From NCBI GenBank assembly GCA_005809105.1, contig SYLI01000062.1, forward strand, positions 1-35,163: a DNA stretch of 35,163 nt, in the 5' to 3' direction. The translations under genes and the position numbers were made by a program. This DNA comes from Verrucomicrobiales bacterium (GTDB taxonomy: Bacteria; Verrucomicrobiota; Verrucomicrobiia; Limisphaerales; UBA1100). Positions 25,042-33,005 of the stretch are shown in pieces (position 1 is the first letter of the stretch; the number at the start of each line of letters is the position of its first letter). The notes below the pieces were generated by a model. That model saw only the letters and a program-made list of their open reading frames with translations. It was not told the origin of the DNA and searched no databases.

Positions 25042-26925
25042 TCAGGAGGAGTAGATCACCAGGCGGATCCCCTCGGGCAGATTGCGCGCCACTTCATTGA
25101 CGACGTCGCCACGCAGCAGGTTGACCAGGCTGCTCCGCGAGGGGCTCCCCAGAATCAGCGTGTCGATGCCGTAGGTGGCGGCGACATCGAGGATGGTGCC
25201 GGCGGCATTCTCGCTCACGGCATAGAGCGGCAGCACCGGAACCTCGTTGCGTTTGCCGTTCTCGACCATGGTGGTCATGATCGCCACGGCGCGCGGGTCA
25301 TCCTCCCAACGCGGACGGCCCGGCTTGGCCAGCGTGCCGGGCAGGTTCACCTTGAGTTCCTTGATGTGCAGCACGAAGAGGGTGGCCTTGCGCAGGCGCG
25401 CCTCCTCCATGGCAAATTCCAGCACGGGCGTCACGCCGGTGGCGGCCACCAGCAGCGCCTTGCCTTCCTCCACGTTGAGGTTAAACGTGCGCGTCGGGTC
25501 GGGCGCCAAGACGGCCGCGACCGATTCGTCCACCGTGACGGTGCGCAGTCCCGCGGAGCGCTGCGACCACGCGCGCAGGGCGAATCCCAGACTGACGACG
25601 ATGAGGGTGAAATAAAGCGCGTCGGGCTTGGTCTTGGCGATGGTCAGTTCCACCGCAAAGAGCGTCACGAAGGTGAGGCCCATGATGCCGCGTTCCAGCG
25701 TGTTGATCTTCAGGTTGCGATTGAAGGTGCAGGAACCCAGATTCACCGCGATGGCCCCCACAACACCAATGGCGTAGAGGCCCGCCAGCATTTCCAGCCC
25801 GTGCTCAGCCTTGCCAAACAGTGTCAACACCAGCACTCCCACCGGCAGGACGATGGCTAAGATCATCGGCAGCCACGGCACGCCGAAGGAATTGAGGCGC
25901 GTGAAGGAGTGCGGCATCTCCTCATCGCGCGCCAGCATGTAGAAGAGGCCGATCAACGAGGCGATGGCGGTGTTGACGGCACTGACCAGCAAGAGCCCGA
26001 CGATGATGCCGACCACGATGCCGGCCCAGCGCGCGAGAAAGTCAATCCCCAGATGCAGGCGCGTATATTCCTCGGCCATCAGGCGCAGCACGTTTTCGTA
26101 GTTGGCCTTGATTTGCTCCATCAACTCCGGGTTCTTGGGCAAGGCCAGCAGGGCCAGCCCCAGAAGCGAGGTGCCCAGCACCACTTCCACCCCCACCGGA
26201 AAGATGGCCCTCAAAGTCGTCTGCCCAACCTTGGGTTTGTCGGGGGTGGATCCCGGATCGAGCTTCATCACGCCCGTCAGATTGGCAATGGCTTCCACGC
26301 CGCTCAGCGCAAGAATGGCGCCACAAAAAGCGATCCATGCATCCGAAAACGGGATTTGCCCCAAGGGCTCGGAATGCTTGATGCCATCGAGCAGGTAGGG
26401 CGCACTCATGGCCACGAGTGCCACCACCACAATCACCATCGGCACGGCCAGCATCACCGCCATGCTGCCCATGTGTTTGGGCCCAAAGAAATTGAGCCCG
26501 CCAATGAGCGCCATTAACCCCATCGTTGCGTAGGCCAGATGCCCCTTGGCCACGCCAAAATAGCTCATGGCAGACCAGCCGCTGAGCGCGGCCGTGACGG
26601 TGAAATTGGCCATCAAGAGGAGCGCGCCCAGGAGCGCGAAGAAGCGGCTTTGCTCACGCGCGGCAGAGTAAACGCCGCCGCCGTCGGGGAAGGCGCGGCA
26701 GACGATGAGGTAGTTGTACCCCACCAAGGCCGTCAACAAGCAGACCGCCAGAATGATGGGAAGGCACTTGTAGCCCCAGATTCCAGCACCCAGCGGCGCG
26801 GCAAAGGCCAGCCCGATGACGTAGGCTTTGCTGGTGCCCCAGTCGCCGTACAGCAAAGCTGCGGCCCGTTGCCAGTCCAGATTGCGGGGGCGATGAACCC
26901 CAGATCCGTCTGATCCCTCGATCAT
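25042..26925 (-). CDS. APC-family permease fused to a C-terminal UspA-like domain
   Basis: This is a 627-residue protein with about 12 membrane segments between residues 30 and 460 in the amino acid/polyamine/organocation arrangement (YGDWGTSKAYVIGLAFAAPLG, FPDGGGVYSAAREQSRF, FCGAILALSGVEAIANLTG). A cytoplasmic domain from about 480 to the end has the universal stress protein ATP-loop pattern LILGSPSRSSLVNLLRGDVV. GGGAGGATTGCG before the ATG at 26925 gives a good ribosome site. The substrate is probably an amino acid or another small organic cation or anion; it cannot be named. The UspA domain suggests nucleotide- or stress-responsive control. It is convergent with the EIIA gene, which may be a further regulator. 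Confidence 0.88.
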   Translation of the reverse strand: MIEGSDGSGVHRPRNLDWQRAAALLYGDWGTSKAYVIGLAFAAPLGAGIWGYKCLPIILAVCLLTALVGYNYLIVCRAFPDGGGVYSAAREQSRFFALLGALLLMANFTVTAALSGWSAMSYFGVAKGHLAYATMGLMALIGGLNFFGPKHMGSMAVMLAVPMVIVVVALVAMSAPYLLDGIKHSEPLGQIPFSDAWIAFCGAILALSGVEAIANLTGVMKLDPGSTPDKPKVGQTTLRAIFPVGVEVVLGTSLLGLALLALPKNPELMEQIKANYENVLRLMAEEYTRLHLGIDFLARWAGIVVGIIVGLLLVSAVNTAIASLIGLFYMLARDEEMPHSFTRLNSFGVPWLPMILAIVLPVGVLVLTLFGKAEHGLEMLAGLYAIGVVGAIAVNLGSCTFNRNLKINTLERGIMGLTFVTLFAVELTIAKTKPDALYFTLIVVSLGFALRAWSQRSAGLRTVTVDESVAAVLAPDPTRTFNLNVEEGKALLVAATGVTPVLEFAMEEARLRKATLFVLHIKELKVNLPGTLAKPGRPRWEDDPRAVAIMTTMVENGKRNEVPVLPLYAVSENAAGTILDVAATYGIDTLILGSPSRSSLVNLLRGDVVNEVARNLPEGIRLVIYSS

Positions 26926-26985
26926 CGCAATCCTCCCGGCCGCATTTGCCGATGAGCGTTAAGCCATCATGGGGTCGAAGTCAAC

Positions 26986-27000
26986 GTGCATTGGTTGCAC
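26986..27000. repeat. Short inverted repeat upstream of the permease gene, possible operator
   Basis: GTGCA-TTGGT-TGCAC is a perfect five-base inverted repeat with a five-base spacer. It lies 61 bases upstream of the permease start in the 135-base gap between the permease and the lactonase-like gene (same strand). It could be a regulator site, but a repeat this short can arise by chance. Confidence 0.25.
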
Positions 27001-27060
27001 ACCGATAGAACCAGTTAAAGACCAGAGAGTTGCCAAGATTGTGACCTAAGCCATCCGCCT

Positions 27061-28227
27061 TCAATCCTGCGCTTGGGGGATGGGAAAAGGCAGGAACTTC
27101 ACACAGACCGGCTGGGTAATCTTGATGGAATGCCCGGTGGGGGAAAGCTTGCCGGTCGCCGCGTTGATGCGAAAGGTGTGCATGTCGCCCGAAGATTGGT
27201 TTGCCGCGATCAAGTATTGGCCAGTGGGGTCCAGCCCGAAGTTACGCGGCGTCTTTCCCAAAGTGGGCTGGTTTTGCACGGCTGTCAGCTTGCCGGTTGC
27301 TTGGTCGATGGCAAAGACGGCAATGCTGTCGTGCCCCCGGTTGGAGCCATAAAGGAACTTGCCGCTGGGATGCACCTGCACCTCGGCGGTGGAATCTCCC
27401 GCCTGCTTGGGACGCGGGAGCGTGTCGATGGTCTGCAACGAGGTGAGCGTGCCCTTCTTTTCATCCCAGGCAAATGCCGTCACCGACATGGCGCTCTCGT
27501 TGATGACATAGGCAAATCGCCCGCCGGGATGGAATGCAAAATGCCGCGGAGCCGCGCCCACTGGCAACACGGCGGCACCGGCACTGGCAAGCCCGCCCTT
27601 AGCCACGTCCAGCGTGTAAACAAACACGCGATCCAGCCCCGCATCAGCCGCCGCCGCGAAGCCGCCACCGGGCGAGACATTGATGGAATGCGCCAGCGCG
27701 CGCCGCGGCTTGTCGGTGTCGCCGGGAAGCGCGTGCTTGGAGGACGCCGTGGCGGCCGAGAGCCGGCCGTCCTTGCCCAGAGGCAGGCAGGCGACATTGC
27801 CCCCGCCGTAGTTCGCCACGAGGACGTTCTTTCCGGCCTTGTCCACCACCAGATGGCAGGGCCCGGAGCCGGTGCTGGGCTGCTGATTGAGCAGCGTCAA
27901 CGCCCCGGTTTTGGGATCAATGGAATAGGCGCTGACGCCGCCCGCGGGCTTGCCTTCGAAATCGCTGATTTCATTGACCGAGTAGAGGAAGCGCAGGCTC
28001 GGATGCACCGCCAGAAAAGAGGGACTGCGGATGCCGCCCAGCACGCCCTTGGGCTCAAGCTTGCCCGTGGCCAAGTCGAGCGTAAGCCAGGGGATTCCCT
28101 GCTCGGGAGTCCGGGCGTACGTGCCCACATACACCAAGAGCTCCTTCGGGGGGGCCGCGTCGAGCCGGAGGGCCGCACAAGCTGCACCCAAGGCGAGCCA
28201 ACGCAAGAGAGGGAGGGGTCGTTGCAT
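27061..28227 (-). CDS. Exported lactonase (6-phosphogluconolactonase/YbhE-type) seven-bladed propeller
   Basis: The ATG at 28227 gives a 388-residue protein with a signal peptide (LPLLRWLALGAACAALRLDA). The body matches the lactonase family: LLVYVGTYARTPEQGI, SPSFLAVHPSLRFLYSVNEI, GPCHLVVDKAGKNVLVANYGGGNV, APRHFAFHPGGRFAYVINE, AEVQVHPSGKFLYGSNRGHDSIAVF and TPRNFGLDPTGQYLIAANQSS. These are the repeated blades of YbhE-like lactonases. The secreted form would act on a sugar lactone outside the cytoplasm rather than on 6-phosphogluconolactone; this is inference. It is divergent from the sigma factor gene across a 114-base gap. Confidence 0.9.
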   Translation of the reverse strand: MQRPLPLLRWLALGAACAALRLDAAPPKELLVYVGTYARTPEQGIPWLTLDLATGKLEPKGVLGGIRSPSFLAVHPSLRFLYSVNEISDFEGKPAGGVSAYSIDPKTGALTLLNQQPSTGSGPCHLVVDKAGKNVLVANYGGGNVACLPLGKDGRLSAATASSKHALPGDTDKPRRALAHSINVSPGGGFAAAADAGLDRVFVYTLDVAKGGLASAGAAVLPVGAAPRHFAFHPGGRFAYVINESAMSVTAFAWDEKKGTLTSLQTIDTLPRPKQAGDSTAEVQVHPSGKFLYGSNRGHDSIAVFAIDQATGKLTAVQNQPTLGKTPRNFGLDPTGQYLIAANQSSGDMHTFRINAATGKLSPTGHSIKITQPVCVKFLPFPIPQAQD

Positions 28228-28341
28228 GGTGGGGATTGTGCCGCACGCCCAAGCCTCTGGCAATTATTCCAGACAAAAAAACACCGCAGGGACGCTTCCC
28301 CCTGTGCAAGGCGGCCCGAGGTGGCATACTACTGGCCAGAC

Positions 28342-28854
28342 ATGGAAAGGGGAGAAAGGGTATCCAGCCAGCCCACATGGGCGCAGTGGCTGGAGGGGCG
28401 TGGGGCGCAATTGCTGCTCTTCGCCCGCACCCAAACCCGGAACGACGCCGATGCGGAGGATGTCGTGCAGGAAACCTTGGCGGAACTTTTCAGAAAATCA
28501 CCGGTGGCACCACCGCCGTTGCCGGTGGTGTACGCCACGGTGCGGCGGCGTGCCATCGATCTGGGCCGCTCCACCAACCGGCGACTGGCCCGCGAAGAGG
28601 CGGCCACCGAAGGCCAGAGCACCACTTGCTGGTTTGACGATTCTTTGGAGCAACGAGAACGCGCACAGCTTCTCGATGCCGCGCTGCGGCGATTGCCCGC
28701 AAATCAACGCGAGGTGGTGACGCTCAAGTTGTGGGGCGATCTCACCTTTGCGCAAATCGCCGAGACGCTCGACATTCCAATCAACACGGCCGCGTCGCGC
28801 TATCGCTACGGTCTGGCGTTTCTGCGACAACACGTGCCCCTGGAGCACCCATGA
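28342..28854 (+). CDS. ECF-type RNA polymerase sigma factor
   Basis: This 170-residue protein has a region 2 (ARTQTRNDADAEDVVQETLAELF, ATVRRRAIDL) and a region 4 (LLDAALRRLPANQREVVTLK and WGDLTFAQIAETLDIPINTA) of the sigma-70 extracytoplasmic-function class. No region 1.1 or 3 is present, and the size is typical. The ATG at 28342 fits the domain start. The stop overlaps the next start (ATGA). By context it controls, or is controlled with, the membrane protein and PDZ protein that follow. A target promoter motif cannot be deduced from this window alone. Confidence 0.92.
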   Translation: MERGERVSSQPTWAQWLEGRGAQLLLFARTQTRNDADAEDVVQETLAELFRKSPVAPPPLPVVYATVRRRAIDLGRSTNRRLAREEAATEGQSTTCWFDDSLEQRERAQLLDAALRRLPANQREVVTLKLWGDLTFAQIAETLDIPINTAASRYRYGLAFLRQHVPLEHP

Positions 28855-29336
28855 GCCACGACCCGGAGATGGATCCTGAGATGGAGCGCCTGCTGCGCGC
28901 CCTGCGGCCCGCGCCGCCAAGCCGCGAGATCCAGAGGCGCTGGGCGCGTGTCCTGGCGCATCCCCCGGCGCGTGCCATGGCTCGGTGGCCGCTGGTGCTC
29001 CCGGTGGTGGCCACGGCCCTCGTGGCAGCGCTGCTCATCCTCTGGCCAGAGCGCCCGGATAAACGCCCCGATGCCCTGCCCGTTCTTTCACGTGACGCGG
29101 GCGCCATCACGCCCCTCACCGCGCCCGACCGCACGCTTCACGCCACACAGATTGAAAATCGTGTTGTCGATGCGTACGAGGAAGGTCCTGTGCAGATGGT
29201 GGACGACGTTGCCTTCAGGCCCGTCCGCGTCCACCTCATTGACACCCTCACCTGGGAAGGCGCAGACGGCGTGACCCGCGCCAGTTACCTGGCTCCGCGC
29301 GAGGAACACTTGCTCTTGCCCATTCCCACCTACTAA
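28851..29336 (+). CDS. Single-pass membrane protein following sigma factor, possible anti-sigma factor
   Basis: This is a 161-residue protein. A charged cytoplasmic N-terminus (about 1-40, EMDPEMERLLRALRP) precedes one membrane segment (WPLVLPVVATALVAALLIL). An outer domain of about 100 residues ends in REEHLLLPIPTY. The layout (inside, one membrane helix, outside) and the four-base overlap with the ECF sigma gene fit a transmembrane anti-sigma factor. No zinc-binding anti-sigma HxxxCxxC motif is present, so this is inferred from topology and context. Confidence 0.7.
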   Translation: MSHDPEMDPEMERLLRALRPAPPSREIQRRWARVLAHPPARAMARWPLVLPVVATALVAALLILWPERPDKRPDALPVLSRDAGAITPLTAPDRTLHATQIENRVVDAYEEGPVQMVDDVAFRPVRVHLIDTLTWEGADGVTRASYLAPREEHLLLPIPTY

Positions 29337-29392
29337 CGCTCTCACAACCCTCAAACCCCTCCATCGAACCAAACACCATAAGGAGACCACTG

Positions 29393-30433
29393 ATGAAAAC
29401 CGCAAGTCGTAGATTGCTTCCCACCGTCGGCGCGTTGGCGCTGGCCTTGACGGCGTTGGCCGATGAGCCTGCACCCAAGGCCACGGACGAGTCCGCAACG
29501 GCGAAAGCCAAGCCCGCCAAGGAGTCTGCCTATCTTGGCGTGGGGTTGGCGGAGCTGCCTGAGCTTTTGCGCGAGCACCTGAACCTGCCAGAAGGCGTGG
29601 GAATCGCCATCACGCACGTCGCCAAGGGCAGTCCCGCGGAGGCGGCGGGCTTGCAGGCCAGGGACATCCTGACGGCGCTTGATGATCAGACCATCGTCAA
29701 TGCTGCACAACTGCGCACGCTCATCACCACCAAGGGGATCGGCAGGGAAATCACGCTGGGCCTGCTGCGAAAGGGCAAAGAGCAGAAGCTCAAGGCCACG
29801 CTCGCCAAGGGCACCGAGGAGTGGCAGCAAGCCCAGAACGCGCCCAAGCCACTGCAATTGCGCCAGGGTCAGTGGACTCCCCTGCCCGCCCCCAACCTGG
29901 GCGATGGCTTGGGCAGGGGGTTTGGATTCGGGGGGGCACTCAAGCCCGAGCAGCTTCAGGAGCTCTTACGCAATTTCAATGGCGAGGGACTGCCGGAGGA
30001 TCTGCAGAAGCAGCTGCGCGAAGGCAAGCTTGGTGGCGGGCTTTTCTTCTTCGGCGGCCCGGGCAAGGGATTGGACTTCCCATTCCCAGCCAAGGGTGGG
30101 ATTGAGGCGTACAGCATCCAGTCCAACACCTCCACACTCAGCGACAACACCGGCACCTACAAACTTTCGCAGAAGGAGGGCAAGCAACACTTCAATGCGA
30201 AGGACAAGGACGGCAATGAACTCTTTGATGGCATCGTGGACGAGAAATCGCGCAACCAGTTGCCCGAACCGCTGCTGAAGAAGCTCGAACAACTGGAGCG
30301 AATCGGCAAGTCGGGCGGCAAGCTCAAGTTTGGCGGTCTGGGCTTGGACATCGAGGGTGAGATCGACATCGCGCCAGCCAAGCCGAAGGCCGGAAAGAAC
30401 CCGGCTGAAAAAAACCTGCCCAAGAAAGAATAG
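29393..30433 (+). CDS. Exported PDZ-domain protein
   Basis: This is a 346-residue protein with signal peptide (SRRLLPTVGALALALTALADE). A PDZ domain lies at about 45-135 (AYLGVGLAELPELLREHL, VAKGSPAEAAGLQARDILTALDD). A Gly/Leu-rich region (DGLGRGFGFGGALK, LGGGLFFFGGPGKGL) and a C-terminal part rich in Lys and Asp follow. No protease domain is visible, so it probably binds C-termini or peptides in the periplasm. AAGGAGA 8 bases before the ATG is the best ribosome site in the neighbourhood. It follows the sigma and membrane-protein genes by 56 bases and may report envelope state to them. A hairpin terminator lies 35 bases after the stop. Confidence 0.85.
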   Translation: MKTASRRLLPTVGALALALTALADEPAPKATDESATAKAKPAKESAYLGVGLAELPELLREHLNLPEGVGIAITHVAKGSPAEAAGLQARDILTALDDQTIVNAAQLRTLITTKGIGREITLGLLRKGKEQKLKATLAKGTEEWQQAQNAPKPLQLRQGQWTPLPAPNLGDGLGRGFGFGGALKPEQLQELLRNFNGEGLPEDLQKQLREGKLGGGLFFFGGPGKGLDFPFPAKGGIEAYSIQSNTSTLSDNTGTYKLSQKEGKQHFNAKDKDGNELFDGIVDEKSRNQLPEPLLKKLEQLERIGKSGGKLKFGGLGLDIEGEIDIAPAKPKAGKNPAEKNLPKKE

Positions 30434-30467
30434 CCGGCGGAGTGTTCTGGCCCATCCATTCAAAACA

Positions 30468-30493
30468 GAAGCGGCGGGTTTCCCCGCCGCTTC
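30468..30493 (+). terminator. Hairpin terminator between convergent PDZ and CBM48 genes, probably bidirectional
   Basis: GAAGCGGCGGG (30468-30478) pairs perfectly with CCCGCCGCTTC (30483-30493) around a four-base TTTC loop, an 11-pair stem. On the plus strand it is followed by CTTATT, on the minus strand by TGTTTT. Both T-tracts are modest. Its place between two convergent stops fits termination from both sides. Confidence 0.78.
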
Positions 30494-30517
30494 CTTATTG
30501 GCACCAACAACAAACCC

Positions 30518-30799
30518 CTACTTCACAACCAAGACACAATTCTGGGATCCAAACGGGTTGCCCACGTGCGACTGGCACAGGGGGTCGTCCTCCCAATCGC
30601 CATCGACCCGGTAACGGTACTGGTACTGGTGCCCACCCGGCAGTGAGACCTTGGCACGCCACAAGCCTTCCTTGTTTTGGCGCAACTGAATGGGGTGGGC
30701 GTCCCACTCGGTGAAATCTCCAAGCAACAAGACCTCGCGCGGATGGGAGGCATGGGGACGGAATTCAAACGAGACCTGACACTTGCCGTTAGTTGTCAT
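30518..30799 (-). CDS. Stand-alone CBM48/AMPK-type glycogen-binding domain protein
   Basis: This is a 93-residue protein consisting of one immunoglobulin-like carbohydrate-binding module of the CBM48/isoamylase-N/AMPK-beta kind. Its signatures are VSFEFRPHASHPREVLLLGDF, TEWDAHPIQL, GLWRAKVSLPGGHQYQYRY and VDGDWEDDPLC, with the aromatic residues that line the glucan site. It has no signal peptide, so it should be cytoplasmic. It may bind glycogen or act as a small partner of a glycogen enzyme; none is nearby. Very similar single-domain proteins occur in other bacteria. Confidence 0.88.
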   Translation of the reverse strand: MTTNGKCQVSFEFRPHASHPREVLLLGDFTEWDAHPIQLRQNKEGLWRAKVSLPGGHQYQYRYRVDGDWEDDPLCQSHVGNPFGSQNCVLVVK

Positions 30800-30881
30800 A
30801 AGCCTGAGAGGGTCTGTATGAAACTAAACCATGTGCCCAAGGCTGGAATCAAAACTTGTCCACAAATTATTCGCTGACCCC

Positions 30882-32150
30882 CTATTCCAGCCTGGTCACG
30901 CCGGGGATGGCGATGGGCGCTTCGGGCGCCGCACCCCACTCGTATCTCTCCGGCCCCAGATGTTCCTTGGACTGGAGTGCCTGTTCCCAAGTCACCTGCT
31001 GGCCGGTGTACGTCGCCATACGACCCATGATAGCCAGCAGCGTACTCTTGGCCATGTACTCTCCGTTGTTGATCGGCCGCCCCGACCGGATGGCGGCAAA
31101 GAGCTCGTCATGTTCGGTCTGGTAGATGTTGTTGTCCGCGCCCTCGTACACCCATCGGGGCTTGCCGGCCGCGTCGATCGTCAGCCCTCCCTTGCGTTCA
31201 TTGAGGTTGGCGCGCCCCATGCTGCCCACGACCTGCGCGCTCATGTCGCTCTTGCACCCCTGCATCTGCCGCGTGTTGGACACCATCCGCGCACCATTCG
31301 CGTACTCGTACACCACGCTGTGGTGGTCAAAGATGTTGCCATACTGGGGGCCGGTGCGCACCTGGCGCCCGCCCATGCCGATGGCGCGCACCGGATAGCC
31401 GCGCATCACCCACGCGCCGACATCGAGGTAGTGCACGTGCTGCTCCACGTTGAAGTCGCCCGAGAGCCATGTGTAGTAGTACCAGTTGCGCATCTGGTCG
31501 TGCATGTCAGTCCATTCGGCCTGACGCGCCTTGTGCCAGATGGTGCCGCGATAATCGTTGGCAAAAAGCGTGTGTACCTCCCCCAACGCCCCGCCGTGGA
31601 TGCGTCCCACGAGTTCTCCAAACCCCTTGGAGAATCGCAGGCACAGGCCCGACACCACATTGAGCCTCTTTTTGGCTGCGGCCTCGCAGGTGGCCAGCAC
31701 CGATCGCACGCCCGGCCCGTCCACCGCCACGGGCTTCTCCGCAAACACATGCTTGCCCGCCTTCACCGCCGCGGCCAGCTGCGCCGGCCGGAAGTGCGGC
31801 GGCGTACATAGCAGCACCACATCCACGTCTGCCGCCAGGAGCTGGTCGCAAGCCTGCCATCCCACGAACTGCCGTTCGCGCGGCACGTCGATTTTCTGCG
31901 CCAGACCTTCGCCGGTCTGAAGGGTGCGCAGGCTGCTCTCCAGCCGGTCGCCAAACACATCGGCCATCGCCACCAGACGCGCGTGCGCGTCTGCGCGCAG
32001 GGCCTGCGATGCCGCGCCGGTACCACGCCCGCCGCAGCCCACCAAGCCCACGCGGATCACCTCGGGCCCGGCAGCATGCACGGCGAAGGGCAGCGTCGCA
32101 GCGGCTGCCGCGGTGTGGTGGAGAAAGGCTCTGCGGCTGGATGGTTTCAT
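30882..32150 (-). CDS. Tat-exported Gfo/Idh/MocA family oxidoreductase
   Basis: From the ATG at 32150 the product is 422 residues. It begins with a Tat signal (SSRRAFLHHTAAAAATLPFAVHA). A Rossmann domain (VIRVGLVGCGGRGTGAASQAL, GKHVFAEKPVAVD) and the Gfo/Idh/MocA C-terminal domain (DFNVEQHVHYLDVGAWVM, HHSVVYEYANGARMVSNTR) follow. EKP and HYLD are the family's conserved catalytic-lysine and histidine regions. Folded export through Tat would carry a bound NAD(P). It probably oxidises or reduces a sugar at C3 or another ring position. Its ATG overlaps the stop of the DUF1080 gene (ATGA). Confidence 0.9.
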   Translation of the reverse strand: MKPSSRRAFLHHTAAAAATLPFAVHAAGPEVIRVGLVGCGGRGTGAASQALRADAHARLVAMADVFGDRLESSLRTLQTGEGLAQKIDVPRERQFVGWQACDQLLAADVDVVLLCTPPHFRPAQLAAAVKAGKHVFAEKPVAVDGPGVRSVLATCEAAAKKRLNVVSGLCLRFSKGFGELVGRIHGGALGEVHTLFANDYRGTIWHKARQAEWTDMHDQMRNWYYYTWLSGDFNVEQHVHYLDVGAWVMRGYPVRAIGMGGRQVRTGPQYGNIFDHHSVVYEYANGARMVSNTRQMQGCKSDMSAQVVGSMGRANLNERKGGLTIDAAGKPRWVYEGADNNIYQTEHDELFAAIRSGRPINNGEYMAKSTLLAIMGRMATYTGQQVTWEQALQSKEHLGPERYEWGAAPEAPIAIPGVTRLE

Positions 32151-32923
32151 GGCGCCTTCAAGGGTTGGAGGGTCCAGTTTCTGAAAAACACTTCGTGCCC
32201 CTCGTTCTGCAAGAGCACCCTGCCGGCTGCCGGCGACACCTGCTCGGCCTCGTTCACCGTGTGCCCGTTGATTTTCACCGTGACGCGGCGGCCCAGACAA
32301 ATGCATTCCACACGCGTCCATTCACCCAGCGGGCTGGCCAGATCATCGCGACCGCGTGTGTCGAGCCACTCGGCGAAGAAGGGCTGGTGGCGCGACCACC
32401 AGAATTGCCTGCCTGAGTACGGCGTCAACGAACCCTGCGCGTCCCAGCGCGTGTGCCGGTCCTCAGCCATGCGCGTGCGGCAGGCGAAGTCGAGCTTGGG
32501 TTCCTTCGCGCCCCGGATGGCAATGAGGTCGCCTTCGCATCCCTGTGCCAGTTGCACTTCCAGAGACGCCATCCACACGCCGCCGACGGCTCCGTGGGCA
32601 CCAGCACCGTGCAAGAGCACGCCCGAATTGCGGACGTAGGGCCCACCGTCCGTGCGCGTCCCCCAGCGGTATTCCAGCGACAAGTGGTAATTGGAGAACG
32701 CCTGCCGCGTGGCGAGGTATCCGCGGTCTTCGCCGGAGATGTGCAGGACGCCCGATTCCATGCGGAACACGCCGCGCGGATCCGCTTCACCCGTTCCCTT
32801 AAGCCAGGTCTCGAATGCCGAGGCGTCGGCTGCCGGCAACAGGTGCAGAGGAGGGGCCGCCGGTTCTTGAGCCCACAGTCCGGGTGCCACGATTGCAAGC
32901 AGTATCCATGGCGCGGGCTTCAC
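32147..32923 (-). CDS. Exported DUF1080 (3-keto-disaccharide hydrolase-type) protein
   Basis: This is a 258-residue protein with signal peptide (APWILLAIVAPGLWAQEPA) and one DUF1080/LamG-like jellyroll: ADPRGVFRMESGVLHISGED, NYHLSLEYRWG, RNSGVLLHG, WMASLEVQLAQG, GEWTRVECICLGRRVTVKINGH and VNEAEQVSPAAGRVLLQNEGHEVFFRNWTLQPL. Members of this family are known to hydrolyse or eliminate 3-keto-glycosides. Coupling to a Gfo/Idh/MocA oxidoreductase fits that chemistry, with the oxidoreductase making the 3-keto sugar and DUF1080 cleaving it. The assignment to this substrate is inference. Confidence 0.9.
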   Translation of the reverse strand: MKPAPWILLAIVAPGLWAQEPAAPPLHLLPAADASAFETWLKGTGEADPRGVFRMESGVLHISGEDRGYLATRQAFSNYHLSLEYRWGTRTDGGPYVRNSGVLLHGAGAHGAVGGVWMASLEVQLAQGCEGDLIAIRGAKEPKLDFACRTRMAEDRHTRWDAQGSLTPYSGRQFWWSRHQPFFAEWLDTRGRDDLASPLGEWTRVECICLGRRVTVKINGHTVNEAEQVSPAAGRVLLQNEGHEVFFRNWTLQPLKAP

Positions 32924-33005
32924 GGTGCCATCCTGCGCCGTGCGGCGCGCCTGTCAAGGTTAGCCCGGACGTGACACACCGCGCACAGGGAGTAGTCTCC
33001 TTTTG

